A stretch of DNA of 27,235 nt from an uncultured Bacteroidales bacterium (GTDB taxonomy: Bacteria; Bacteroidota; Bacteroidia; Bacteroidales; P3). The notes under the pieces were generated by a model. It did no database searches. It was not told where the DNA came from and saw only the letters and a program-made list of their open reading frames with translations. Position numbers and translations under genes: made by a program. How positions within the stretch are numbered: the first letter of the stretch is position 1; every line of letters starts with the position of its first letter. Location of the stretch: contig CALCUN010000017.1 of assembly GCA_937906975.1 (NCBI GenBank), positions 1 to 27,235 of the forward strand, written 5' to 3'. Positions 15,009 through 21,951 of this stretch are shown here, in pieces.

Positions 15009-15952
15009 ACAAACAAGCCTACAAACAATTCTGCGACCAAACCCCACACCTACCAATCTTCTTTAAAGAATGGTGGTTAAATGCCATATACAACGACAAT
15101 TGGCAATGCCTAACACACAATGAAGGAGAGCAAATCACAGCCATACTACCCTACCAACTAAAACACACCCTCTGCTACAAAACCATAATGCCAGCACCAC
15201 TAACCCCCTACACAGGCATCTATCTCAACCTACCCCCAGAACTGAACAACAACAAAAAATACTCCCTCCAAAACAAAGCCCTCCAAGACATAGCCCAACA
15301 ATTAGACAATCTAAAAATAAGCTTCTACACCCAAAAATACCACCCCACAATCACAAATTGGCTTGGCTTACTATGGAATAACTTCCAATGCACCACACAC
15401 TACACCTACCAATTCCACAACCTCCAAGACCTTGACCACACCTTCAACCAAATAGACAAAGAATACCGCAGACGAATAAAAAAACACCAAGACCAACTCT
15501 CACTCACACAAGACATTACCATAGAAGACTTCTACCAAATCAACAACCTAACCTACAAAAAACAAAACATCAACCCTCCATTCACCCTTGACTACTTCCA
15601 ACGCCTTGACTCCGCTGCCACCCTCCACAACGCCTCACGCAAACTCGCACTCCTTGACCCACAAGGCACACCAATCGCCATCACCTACCTAATCATAGAC
15701 CAAAACACCTGCTACCAAATCTTCTCAGGCTCCAACCCCGCATACTCACACCTTAACCCCCCAACCATACTCCTATGGAAAGCCCTCCAATACGCCCACT
15801 CCCAAGGCTGCACCACCTACGACTTCACAGGAAGCATAAAACCCAACATAGAAACCTTCATACGCCACTTTGGAGCCACACAAACCCCATACTTCTACAT
15901 ACAAAAACATTACAGTAAAAACTATAAACTATTAAGAACCCTAAAACGATGA
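15005..15952 (+). CDS. GNAT/FemAB-like acyltransferase
   Basis: The protein has 315 residues. The middle contains YRRRIKKHQDQ (a FemAB-like Arg/Lys-rich turn) and the C-terminal half shows a GNAT-type segment: LALLDPQGTPIAITYLIIDQ, then YSHLNPPTILLWKALQYAHS, then YDFTGSIKPNIETFIRHFGA. This resembles the acetyltransferase (BioF2/CelD/FemAB-like) domains that often modify cell-envelope lipids or glycans. Substrate and function are unknown. It sits between GH57 and rlmH with 4-bp ATGA overlaps on both sides, so it is translationally coupled. It has the strongest C-over-G skew of the operon, with 22 C and 5 G in the 60 bases from 15661. Confidence 0.7.
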   Translation: MNKQAYKQFCDQTPHLPIFFKEWWLNAIYNDNWQCLTHNEGEQITAILPYQLKHTLCYKTIMPAPLTPYTGIYLNLPPELNNNKKYSLQNKALQDIAQQLDNLKISFYTQKYHPTITNWLGLLWNNFQCTTHYTYQFHNLQDLDHTFNQIDKEYRRRIKKHQDQLSLTQDITIEDFYQINNLTYKKQNINPPFTLDYFQRLDSAATLHNASRKLALLDPQGTPIAITYLIIDQNTCYQIFSGSNPAYSHLNPPTILLWKALQYAHSQGCTTYDFTGSIKPNIETFIRHFGATQTPYFYIQKHYSKNYKLLRTLKR

Positions 15953-16422
15953 ACATAAAACTAACCGTAATCGGAAAAACCGAAGAAAAACACCTAATCG
16001 AAGCAGTAGAGACCTACACCAAACGTCTAAAACACTACATCAACTTTGAAATCCTCTACCTTCCCGACATAAAAGGCGTAAAGAACCTATCCCCTTCCGA
16101 AATCAAAACCAAAGAAGGCGAAATGCTACTCAAACACATGGAAAAATACGACAGAAACATACTCTTTGATGAAAGAGGTAAACAATTCACAAGCATAGAA
16201 TTTTCACAATACCTTCAAAAACAAATGAATCAAGGCATAAAAACCCTAAACTTCATTGTAGGAGGAGCTTACGGATTCTCAGAAGAGGTCTATAAAGCCT
16301 CCAATGACAAAGTATCCATCTCCAAGATGACCTTCTCCCACCAAATGATACGCCTTCTAATCACAGAACAAATCTACCGAGCTTTCACAATCCTCAACAA
16401 CGAACCCTACCACAAAGAATAA
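15949..16422 (+). CDS. rlmH: 23S rRNA pseudouridine-1915 N3-methyltransferase RlmH
   Basis: RlmH methylates pseudouridine 1915 in helix 69 of 23S rRNA using S-adenosylmethionine. The protein has 157 residues, the usual length. Diagnostic motifs are MNIKLTVIGKTEEKHLIEAV, LFDERGKQFTSIEFSQYL (a characteristic block), NFIVGGAYGFSEEVY (SPOUT knot SAM-binding loop), and the C-terminal SKMTFSHQMIRLLITEQIYR with the NNEPYHKE end. It overlaps the upstream acyltransferase by ATGA and ends 9 bases from the convergent hypothetical gene. It appears to be the last gene of the operon and the last clear core gene before the accessory region. Confidence 0.97.
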   Translation: MNIKLTVIGKTEEKHLIEAVETYTKRLKHYINFEILYLPDIKGVKNLSPSEIKTKEGEMLLKHMEKYDRNILFDERGKQFTSIEFSQYLQKQMNQGIKTLNFIVGGAYGFSEEVYKASNDKVSISKMTFSHQMIRLLITEQIYRAFTILNNEPYHKE

Positions 16423-16431
16423 ACCCAAAGA

Positions 16432-17037
16432 TTAACAATCAAGTTTTATCTTTTCTTTCAACTTTTTTAAATTCTCTATTCGGTTTAATTCCTGTTTTTC
16501 GAGCTCTTTAAGTTCTGCAATTTGCTCCTTTACACCCCTGAGATTCAACTTATAATCTTCAATAATTCCCTCTATATATTCCACCTTTTCCTGAGAAGAT
16601 TGAAGACTGTAAATAAAGGGAAAGTTATGAAGTTTTAAAAACTCTTGCAAATCCTTCACCAAGTCTGCACCGTCCATAAAGGATTGCTTAGTCTTAGGAC
16701 GATAATTAGAACTAAGTTTATCATCCCTACCATATCGAAGCCTATATTGAAGAAAAGCCTTATTCATCTTAGCATAATCCATTCCCAACATATAACCTAT
16801 TCTCACAAGGTCAGCATCAGATATTTTTATATTAAAATCAAGGTTTATAACCTCTTTTTTACCAATAAAAAAATTATACAAAAGAAGTTTTGTAATTGGA
16901 GAAGAAGAATATTTCCTATACCATTGTTCAATCAAATCCCCTGCCAAAGACTCAGTCCATTCAATCCAATTAGGTTGAAGTCTCTGCTTAGGCTTGGTGG
17001 GTGGGGATTGTTGAGTTAAATTTTTATCTTCTTCCAT
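16432..17037 (-). CDS. unknown protein with C-terminal coiled coil
   Basis: The protein has 201 residues. The N-terminal 25 residues are polar and Pro/Gln-rich. A mixed helical region (about 25-135) has WIEWTESLAGDLIEQWYRKY, and a long charged helix (about 145-200, VEYIEGIIEDYKLNLRGVKE then IAELKELEKQ) predicts a coiled coil. I do not recognise a family. It has its own TATCTTTG promoter at 17126-17133, divergent from the DNA-binding genes. It has no signal peptide or membrane segment, so it is presumably cytoplasmic. Its position at the edge of the replication gene block suggests a regulatory or accessory role, which is inference only. Confidence 0.7.
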   Translation of the reverse strand: MEEDKNLTQQSPPTKPKQRLQPNWIEWTESLAGDLIEQWYRKYSSSPITKLLLYNFFIGKKEVINLDFNIKISDADLVRIGYMLGMDYAKMNKAFLQYRLRYGRDDKLSSNYRPKTKQSFMDGADLVKDLQEFLKLHNFPFIYSLQSSQEKVEYIEGIIEDYKLNLRGVKEQIAELKELEKQELNRIENLKKLKEKIKLDC

Positions 17038-17125
17038 ATTATTAATAACTCTTTTTGAACGATTTAATCTTAAATGTGGTTTTTTTGGTGGTTTTTCTCC
17101 TTATCCTTTTTCTTATTGGAGACTA

Positions 17126-17133
17126 CAAAGATA
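17126..17133 (-). promoter_or_regulatory. -7 promoter box (TATCTTTG) for the coiled-coil gene
   Basis: The minus strand reads TATCTTTG, 89 bases upstream of the ATG at 17037. With the plus-strand box at 17255-17262 it makes a divergent promoter region in the 254-base gap before the first HTH gene. I see nothing else definite in that gap except two TTAAAGTTTT copies (about 17152 and 17241). Confidence 0.45.
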
Positions 17134-17254
17134 ATACATTATCTTCACATCTTAAAGTTTTTTATCTTTTTACTTATATTTTTTTATACCTTTACTCCTT
17201 TTCTATTTCATAAATCAAACTATTTCAATGCTTTAACACCTTAAAGTTTTAGTA

Positions 17255-17262
17255 TATTTTTG
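17255..17262 (+). promoter_or_regulatory. -7 promoter box (TATTTTTG) for the small HTH genes
   Basis: TATTTTTG matches TAnnTTTG and lies about 30 bases before the ATG at 17292. It would serve the two small DNA-binding protein genes and possibly the primase-helicase. Confidence 0.45.
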
Positions 17263-17291
17263 CCTTCGTAATTTTTAAATTTTAATTGTTT

Positions 17292-17468
17292 ATGAAAAGC
17301 GAATCGGATTTTTTATTCACCAAAGAGGTGTTGAAGGAGTTGAGAATTTCTTATTCTACTCTTTTTAGAATTAGAAGGCGTTTGAATCTCTCGCCTAAGA
17401 ATGGAGGTTATAAGTTGCGTTACTCTCTTGAGGAGGTAAAGCTTATTAAAAACGAATTACAAAAATAG
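17292..17468 (+). CDS. small MerR-like/excisionase-type HTH protein
   Basis: The protein has 58 residues, starting at ATG 17292 (MKSESDFLF); a TTG at 17286 would add two residues. FLFTKEVLKELRISYSTLFR forms a helix-turn-helix, followed by a basic wing (RRRLNLSPKNGGYKLRYSLE) and a last helix EEVKLIKNELQ. This is the size and layout of MerR-like excisionases and small element-encoded regulators. It ends 6 bases before the next gene. As the first gene of the replication block it may regulate that block or act in excision, although no integrase is present. Confidence 0.65.
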   Translation: MKSESDFLFTKEVLKELRISYSTLFRIRRRLNLSPKNGGYKLRYSLEEVKLIKNELQK

Positions 17469-17474
17469 TTGGTT

Positions 17475-17762
17475 ATGGCACATTTTATTGTTGATTTGGA
17501 TTTGATTTATCAGTTAGAAATTAGTTTAAGACGCAAACTTAAACCTAATGAAATTCTTGTTATTAGTTATATTAAAAGTTTTCCTAAGGGTTATTATGGT
17601 TCAAAGGTTAAATTAGCAGAAAGATTTAATATTTCAAAGAGTATTCTCTATGAGATGATGAAGGATTTCTTAGAGAAAAAAATTTTAATCAAAGAAAAAA
17701 ATAATTTTCTCTTTAACATGGAGTATTTAGATTTCCGAAATTCGGAAACAAACTACCGATAA
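17475..17762 (+). CDS. winged-helix DNA-binding protein, replication-initiator candidate
   Basis: The protein has 95 residues, starting at ATG 17475 (MAHFIVDLDL); a TTG at 17469 is less likely. The core RKLKPNEILVISYIKSFPKG followed by YYGSKVKLAERFNISKSILY and EMMKDFLEKKILIKEKNNF has the shape of a winged-helix domain. It resembles N-terminal domains of RepO/DnaD-like replication proteins and element regulators. The last ten residues (FRNSETNYR and neighbours) are encoded by the first iteron repeat, so the gene runs into the origin candidate. Small size, position and overlap suggest that it binds these repeats. The family is not identified with certainty. Confidence 0.65.
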   Translation: MAHFIVDLDLIYQLEISLRRKLKPNEILVISYIKSFPKGYYGSKVKLAERFNISKSILYEMMKDFLEKKILIKEKNNFLFNMEYLDFRNSETNYR

Positions 17763-17808
17763 TCGGAAGGTATGTTCCGAAATTCGGAAACAAACTACCG
17801 AAATTCGG
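17735..17808. repeat. four palindromic iterons at exact 21-bp spacing
   Basis: Copies of CCGAAATTCGG (one copy CCGATAATCGG) start at 17735, 17756, 17777 and 17798, an exact 21-bp period (two helical turns). Copies 1 and 3 are identical over the full 21-base unit including GAAACAAACTA. Each core is itself a 5+1+5 palindrome. The array begins inside the winged-helix gene, runs past its stop and abuts a very AT-rich stretch. This matches iteron-type replication origins, but could equally be an operator array. Confidence 0.85.
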
Positions 17809-17810
17809 AA

Positions 17811-17886
17811 ACATATAATAATAATATAATAAATATATAATAATAAGACAATAGAAAAAAAATTAAAAATAAAAAAAAGATTTTTT
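17811..17886. other. extreme AT-rich stretch, candidate DNA-unwinding element
   Basis: Only about 5 of 76 bases are G or C, and the stretch is made of ATAAT/ATATA runs followed by A-tracts and a T run. It lies directly between the iterons and the primase-helicase ATG at 17887, the place where a replication origin would melt. Function is inferred. Confidence 0.5.
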
Positions 17887-19845
17887 ATGGATAATAATGA
17901 ATTGATAAAATGTTTTAATGTTTTTGGTTTGGCTTCAAAGGAGGTGCGCGCCATCGAAAAAATTTCTGAAAAAAAAGGTCGTATTTTTTGTGGTCTGTTT
18001 TCTGATGTTACTAATTTGATTTCCGCCATTGAAAAGCATCGTAATCCTAATTTGAATTGGTATTTCATTTTTAATGAGATTGAACCTGAGGCTCTTAGTG
18101 CTAAGGTGGTTCATAATGATTCTAATGAGAAATTGGTTGGTTGCAAGCAGAGTGTTGCTGATGGGGATATTTTAAGAAGACGTTGGGTGATGTTGGATTT
18201 TGATCCTGTGAGAAAGAGTGGGACTTCTTCTACTGATGAGCAATTGGAAAAGGCTTGCTGTGTGGCAAAAAAGGTGTGGGAGTTTTTGTTTCATAATGGG
18301 TTTTATGATTTTGTGGGTTGTTTTTCGGGTAATGGTTATCATATTATGTTGCCTTGTGATATGGCTTGTGATGAGGATAGTGATGTTTTGGTAAAGGATT
18401 TTCTTCAAGTGATTTCTATGCTTTTTTCTACCGAACAGGTGGAGATTGATACTGCGGTGCATAATCGTGCTCGTTTGACTAAACTCTACGGAACTGTGGC
18501 TCACAAGGGCGAAAACACCGAGGGGACTCCTCATCGTTTGAGTTGTATTAGACATTGTCCTAAGGTGATTCGTCCTATTGCGAGGGAGTATTTTGAGAAG
18601 GTGGTTTCGTGTTTTAAAACTCCTGTTAAGGGTGCGGAGAAGTATAATAATTTTGGTAAGAGTAGTAGTTTTGATGTGAAAAGGTTCTTAGATGAGCATA
18701 ATATCGGCTACAGCGTGAAATCTATTGCGGGTGGGACAAAATATACTTTGAACGAATGCGTGTTCAATAGCGAGCATAAAAAACCCGATTCTGCGGTATT
18801 TCAGTTTTCGGACGGAAGTCTTGGCTTTAAGTGTTTTCATAATTCGTGTTCTTCTTATCATTGGAAGGAGTTTCGTCAGAAGCTGGAGCCTTTCTCCGAG
18901 CAGAAGAGGGAGTTTTCTTCTAAGGATTATAATGAGTTTGTACAGGAGAGGATTGATGTTGATAATGAATGGATTGATTTTGATATGATTGAGTGTGAGC
19001 AGGCGGATAATATTCTTAGGATTCCTTCGGGGTTTAAGGCTTTGGATAGTTGTTTGCTTGGGGGTTTTGCTTCGGGTGGTATTAGCATTTTGACGGGTGT
19101 GAATGGTTGTGGTAAGACGGTGTTTTTGAAGAATATGATTTTGAATATGTGTGATGGTGGTTTTAAGGTGGGTTTGTTTTCGGGTGAGATGCAACAGTGG
19201 AGGATTAAGACTTGGATTCGTATGATTGCGAGGGGATTGCACGTGGATAATAAGGAGAATAATGAGTTGATTGATCAAAGTTTGAAGAATAATCTTTTTG
19301 TGTATAATAATTCTTTTGGTAATGAGTGGGGACATTTGTTTGAGAGTGTGAGAGCTGTGGTGGATAGCAAGGAGATTAATCTTGTGATTTTGGATAATTT
19401 GGCGTGTATGAGGCTCAATCCTAATAAGGGTGAGAAGTTTGATCAACAGAGCAGTTTCATAAAGGAGTTGGCGGATTATGCTCGTCAAAGAAGTATTCAT
19501 GTTATCTTGGTGGCTCACCCAAGAAAGTCGTTTGGGGTGGTGAGAAAGGAGGATATTGCGGGAACCTATGACCTTAGTAATATGGCGGATAATGTGTTGA
19601 TTATGCACAAGGTGAATGAGGATTTTAGAAAGCATGCTAAGGAGTTTTTTAGAAAGGATATGTTGGATTTGTATTTTGGATATGATTCTCTGGTGGAGGT
19701 GGCAAAGAATCGTGATGCTGGAGAGGAAAGGGTGATTGGTTTGTTTTATGAGAATTACTCCAAGAGATTGAAAAATTCTTTCGCAGAAACATTGCATTTT
19801 AAGTGGGAAGAAGGTATTATTTCAAATCATCTTATTTCAATTTAA
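17887..19845 (+). CDS. AEP primase - SF4 helicase fusion (replicative primase-helicase)
   Basis: The protein has 652 residues. The N-terminal part (about 95-235) reads as an archaeo-eukaryotic primase/PrimPol domain: metal-binding VMLDFD at 104-106, SGNGYHIM at 147-154 and RARLTKLYGTVAHKG at 194-208. A Cys/His cluster (C291, H297, C316, H318, C321) may bind zinc. The C-terminal part (about 375-625) is a RecA-like DnaB/Twinkle-type helicase: Walker A GVNGCGKT 404-411, FSGEMQQWRIKTW, Walker B INLVILDN, and VAHPRKS 543-549. It would prime and unwind DNA for element replication. It starts right after the AT-rich stretch. The coding strand is G/T-rich, opposite to the operon on its left, with 18 G and 3 C in the 60 bases from 18961. 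Confidence 0.85.
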   Translation: MDNNELIKCFNVFGLASKEVRAIEKISEKKGRIFCGLFSDVTNLISAIEKHRNPNLNWYFIFNEIEPEALSAKVVHNDSNEKLVGCKQSVADGDILRRRWVMLDFDPVRKSGTSSTDEQLEKACCVAKKVWEFLFHNGFYDFVGCFSGNGYHIMLPCDMACDEDSDVLVKDFLQVISMLFSTEQVEIDTAVHNRARLTKLYGTVAHKGENTEGTPHRLSCIRHCPKVIRPIAREYFEKVVSCFKTPVKGAEKYNNFGKSSSFDVKRFLDEHNIGYSVKSIAGGTKYTLNECVFNSEHKKPDSAVFQFSDGSLGFKCFHNSCSSYHWKEFRQKLEPFSEQKREFSSKDYNEFVQERIDVDNEWIDFDMIECEQADNILRIPSGFKALDSCLLGGFASGGISILTGVNGCGKTVFLKNMILNMCDGGFKVGLFSGEMQQWRIKTWIRMIARGLHVDNKENNELIDQSLKNNLFVYNNSFGNEWGHLFESVRAVVDSKEINLVILDNLACMRLNPNKGEKFDQQSSFIKELADYARQRSIHVILVAHPRKSFGVVRKEDIAGTYDLSNMADNVLIMHKVNEDFRKHAKEFFRKDMLDLYFGYDSLVEVAKNRDAGEERVIGLFYENYSKRLKNSFAETLHFKWEEGIISNHLISI

Positions 19846-19897
19846 ACTTTTTTAAATCAGGTTAAATCACATATTTTATTAAACCATTTATTTAACT

Positions 19898-19905
19898 TAT
19901 CTTTG
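19898..19905 (+). promoter_or_regulatory. -7 promoter box (TATCTTTG) for smalltalk-HU
   Basis: TATCTTTG followed by CATTAG matches TAnnTTTG and lies about 55 bases before the smalltalk ATG. It probably drives the two-gene smalltalk-HU unit ending at the 20545-20570 terminator. Confidence 0.55.
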
Positions 19906-19959
19906 CATTAGAAAATTACATCGATGTGTTTATCTATTAACCTTTAAAGCAAAAGTAAA

Positions 19960-20109
19960 ATGAGTGTAAAAAACAAACCGAATTGGAAACGAATCATTGA
20001 ATTTGTGATAGTGATTTTAACCACAGTTGCCTCTTTCATTGGTGGGAATGTATCGGCAAAGAATGGTTATAAACTTTCAAATATGATTCAAAATGAGGTA
20101 AGAAAGTAG
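19960..20109 (+). CDS. smalltalk-family micro-protein
   Basis: The 49-residue protein reads MSVKNKPNWKRIIEFVIVIL at its N-terminus, then TTVASFIGGNVSAKNGYKLS and a short polar tail. One membrane helix spans about residues 12-30. Length, an N-terminal NW-K-x-[IV] motif, a single TM helix and a position just before an HU-related gene match the 'smalltalk protein' family of Bacteroidales, whose function is unknown. It is 27 bases before the HU-related ATG and shares its promoter (19898-19905). The gene is too short for most ORF cutoffs and is easily missed. Confidence 0.8.
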   Translation: MSVKNKPNWKRIIEFVIVILTTVASFIGGNVSAKNGYKLSNMIQNEVRK

Positions 20110-20136
20110 TTATTAATTTAAAAAAAGTAAAAAGTT

Positions 20137-20544
20137 ATGGCAATCAGTTTCGTAAAAGTAAAAAAGAACATTAATTTTGGTTCTAATCCAGGAGAGAAAT
20201 TCGTAGCAAGAATTTTCAGAAATCAAGACATCTCTATCGAGAGAATCGCTACCGATATTTCAGAAAGCACCACTATTGGTTATCCTGATGTGGTGGCGTG
20301 TTTAAAGGCTATGGAAATACAAGTTTCTAAGCATGTATTAAATGGCAGTGCGGTGAAATTTGGCTATTTAGGTAGCTTTATTCCTCAAATCAAGGCTAAG
20401 AGTCAAGAGAGCGTTGATTTGGTAGATGCGGAAAGCATCAAAAGAGTTTCATGTCGTTTCTTGCCTTCCGCCACCTTTAAGCACAGTTTAAAGAAGTGTA
20501 GTTTCAAGGAAGCAGACTTGAACATAAAAAACTTAGTTAAGTAA
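20137..20544 (+). CDS. HU-related (HU_rel) DNA-binding protein
   Basis: The protein has 135 residues, longer than ordinary HU (about 90). IGYPDVVACLKAMEIQVSKH forms the dimerisation helices, followed by a beta-arm region with GSAVKFGYLGSFIPQIKAKS and VSCRFLPSATFKHSLKK. This matches the TIGR01201-type HU-related family common in Bacteroides, usually next to smalltalk. Such proteins bend or coat DNA; here it may serve the adjacent replication unit. It is preceded by smalltalk and followed by a strong hairpin terminator. Confidence 0.9.
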   Translation: MAISFVKVKKNINFGSNPGEKFVARIFRNQDISIERIATDISESTTIGYPDVVACLKAMEIQVSKHVLNGSAVKFGYLGSFIPQIKAKSQESVDLVDAESIKRVSCRFLPSATFKHSLKKCSFKEADLNIKNLVK

Positions 20545-20570
20545 AAAAAGAGGGTCAATACCCTCTTTTT
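20545..20570. terminator. hairpin terminator after the HU-related gene
   Basis: AAAAAGAGGGT (20545-20555) pairs perfectly with ACCCTCTTTTT (20560-20570), leaving the loop CAAT. A and T tracts lie on both sides. It directly follows the HU stop and isolates the Septu genes transcriptionally. Confidence 0.85.
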
Positions 20571-20593
20571 GTTGTATATTCAAGTATTATTTG

Positions 20594-20601
20594 TATTTTT
20601 G
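20594..20601 (+). promoter_or_regulatory. -7 promoter box (TATTTTTG) for the Septu-type pair
   Basis: TATTTTTG matches TAnnTTTG and lies 33 bases before the ptuA-like ATG at 20635, after the HU terminator. The defence pair thus appears to have its own promoter. Confidence 0.5.
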
Positions 20602-20634
20602 TAATATAATAATCAAAAAAAAATAAATCTGAGT

Positions 20635-21945
20635 ATGTACATCAAAAATATAAGACTTCAAAACTATCGTAATTACGAAAATATAAACTTGGAATTTGGA
20701 AAGATGACTACTGTTTTGATTGGAAAGAATGGTATGGGTAAAACTAATCTTATCTCTGCTCTTAAACAGTCTTTGAGTTTTATCTTTTCAAAAAGCAAAA
20801 GTATTAGTCAAAGTAATTTTATTGCAAATACTATTCAGGGTGGTGTAAAGAGTTTTGAAACAACTGATGCTAATAGAAAGTTTAATGAAGATGGTACTCA
20901 GTCAAAAGAGGGTTCATTCCCTATTGAAATTGAAACTACAATAGAAATAGATGATAATGCTCCATTAGAGATAGTGTTTGTTAAAGAAAATATGTCTGGG
21001 GGAATGAGGGAGCTTTATGCGAAAGAGTCTATTCGTTTTTGGAAACATTATGATAGTCTTAAAAACTTACCTGTACTTGCTTTTTATTCTGATTCTTTCC
21101 CTCATGAAAAGGTAAGTATGGGAAAAAAGATTCAAGATTTATTGAAGTCTGAATTTGGAATTGCTCAGTCTGCTGGTTATTATAATTGGGACGATCCTCG
21201 TGATTGTGGATTGGTTTGGCAATGGTATTTTATTATGCAATGGAAGAATGATAAGTATGGTCATTCAAGCAACAATGAAAAGGCTTATCTTGATGCTGTT
21301 GAGGATTGTATAAAAAGATTTGCAATGCCTTTGGAAGAGGGTGTGAAAAATGAAGATTTTGAGATAAAGGAATTATCTGTTGTTTCAAGAGGAAATACAG
21401 ATGTTGTTGTTTTTAGATTTAAAAATGGTGTTGAATCGGATTTTGAATCTCTGCCAGCTGGTTATAGGCGTGTGTTTTCAATTGCGTTTGACTTAGCTAA
21501 TAGGTCTTTCTTATTGAATGGTAATTGCAATTCTAATGGGGTGTGTTTTATAGATGAAATAGATCTTCATTTACATCCTTCTTTAGCTCAAGAAATGATT
21601 GATCGTTTAAGATTTACTTTCCCTTGTATTCAGTTTATTATCTCAACTCACTCTCCTGTTGTATTGTCTAATTTCAAACAAGATGAAAATAATATAGTGT
21701 ATCAATTAGGAAGAGAAAATAGATTGACTATATGTAAAAAGTTACCTAATTCGTATGGTATAGATTATAATAGTTTACTTGAAAATCAAATGGAATCACC
21801 TGTAAGAAATTCTTTGTTAAACGAACTTAGAGATGCGTATAATTATTGGAAAGGTATTGGAGATGTGGAGCGTATGGAAAAGGTTATGAATCTAATTGTT
21901 GATAAGGTTGGAGAAGAAAGTGAATTAGTGAAGCTACTCAAATAG
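20635..21945 (+). CDS. ptuA: PtuA-like ATPase of a Septu-type defence system
   Basis: The protein has 436 residues. It has Walker A GKNGMGKT at 30-37 after the start MYIKNIRLQNYRNYENINLE, an ABC-type signature-like LPAGYRRVFSIAFDLA at 273-288, Walker B VCFIDEID at 303-310 and an H-loop STHSP at 337-341. This is the AAA15/RecF-like SMC-family ATPase seen as PtuA of Septu and as an OLD-like ATPase. The adjacent HNH partner makes the Septu reading strong. In Septu, the ATPase controls the HNH nuclease and the pair protects against phages. Alternatives are an ATPase of another two-gene system or a retron effector, but no reverse transcriptase is in the window. It has its own promoter and is followed after 6 bases by ptuB. 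Confidence 0.85.
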   Translation: MYIKNIRLQNYRNYENINLEFGKMTTVLIGKNGMGKTNLISALKQSLSFIFSKSKSISQSNFIANTIQGGVKSFETTDANRKFNEDGTQSKEGSFPIEIETTIEIDDNAPLEIVFVKENMSGGMRELYAKESIRFWKHYDSLKNLPVLAFYSDSFPHEKVSMGKKIQDLLKSEFGIAQSAGYYNWDDPRDCGLVWQWYFIMQWKNDKYGHSSNNEKAYLDAVEDCIKRFAMPLEEGVKNEDFEIKELSVVSRGNTDVVVFRFKNGVESDFESLPAGYRRVFSIAFDLANRSFLLNGNCNSNGVCFIDEIDLHLHPSLAQEMIDRLRFTFPCIQFIISTHSPVVLSNFKQDENNIVYQLGRENRLTICKKLPNSYGIDYNSLLENQMESPVRNSLLNELRDAYNYWKGIGDVERMEKVMNLIVDKVGEESELVKLLK

Positions 21946-21951
21946 GCGTAT

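Noticed and set aside
16423..17285. tRNA gene or attachment site at the left edge of the island
   Set aside because: No cloverleaf-forming sequence or direct repeat shared with the right edge (about 23510-23561) was found by eye.
17735..17808. CRISPR array
   Set aside because: The units are only 21 bp including the core, have 10-bp gaps and form palindromes; there is no spacer-like variety and no cas gene nearby.
17727..18068. Minus-strand 113-residue frame with repeated FRIS-type segments
   Set aside because: It is the reverse translation of the iterons, AT-rich stretch and start of the primase-helicase, with no promoter or family match.
18688..19797. Long minus-strand frame opposite the primase-helicase
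   Set aside because: It lies wholly antisense to a recognised protein; its length is explained by the strong G/T bias of the real gene, and its translation is Ile/Leu/His-rich with no family likeness.
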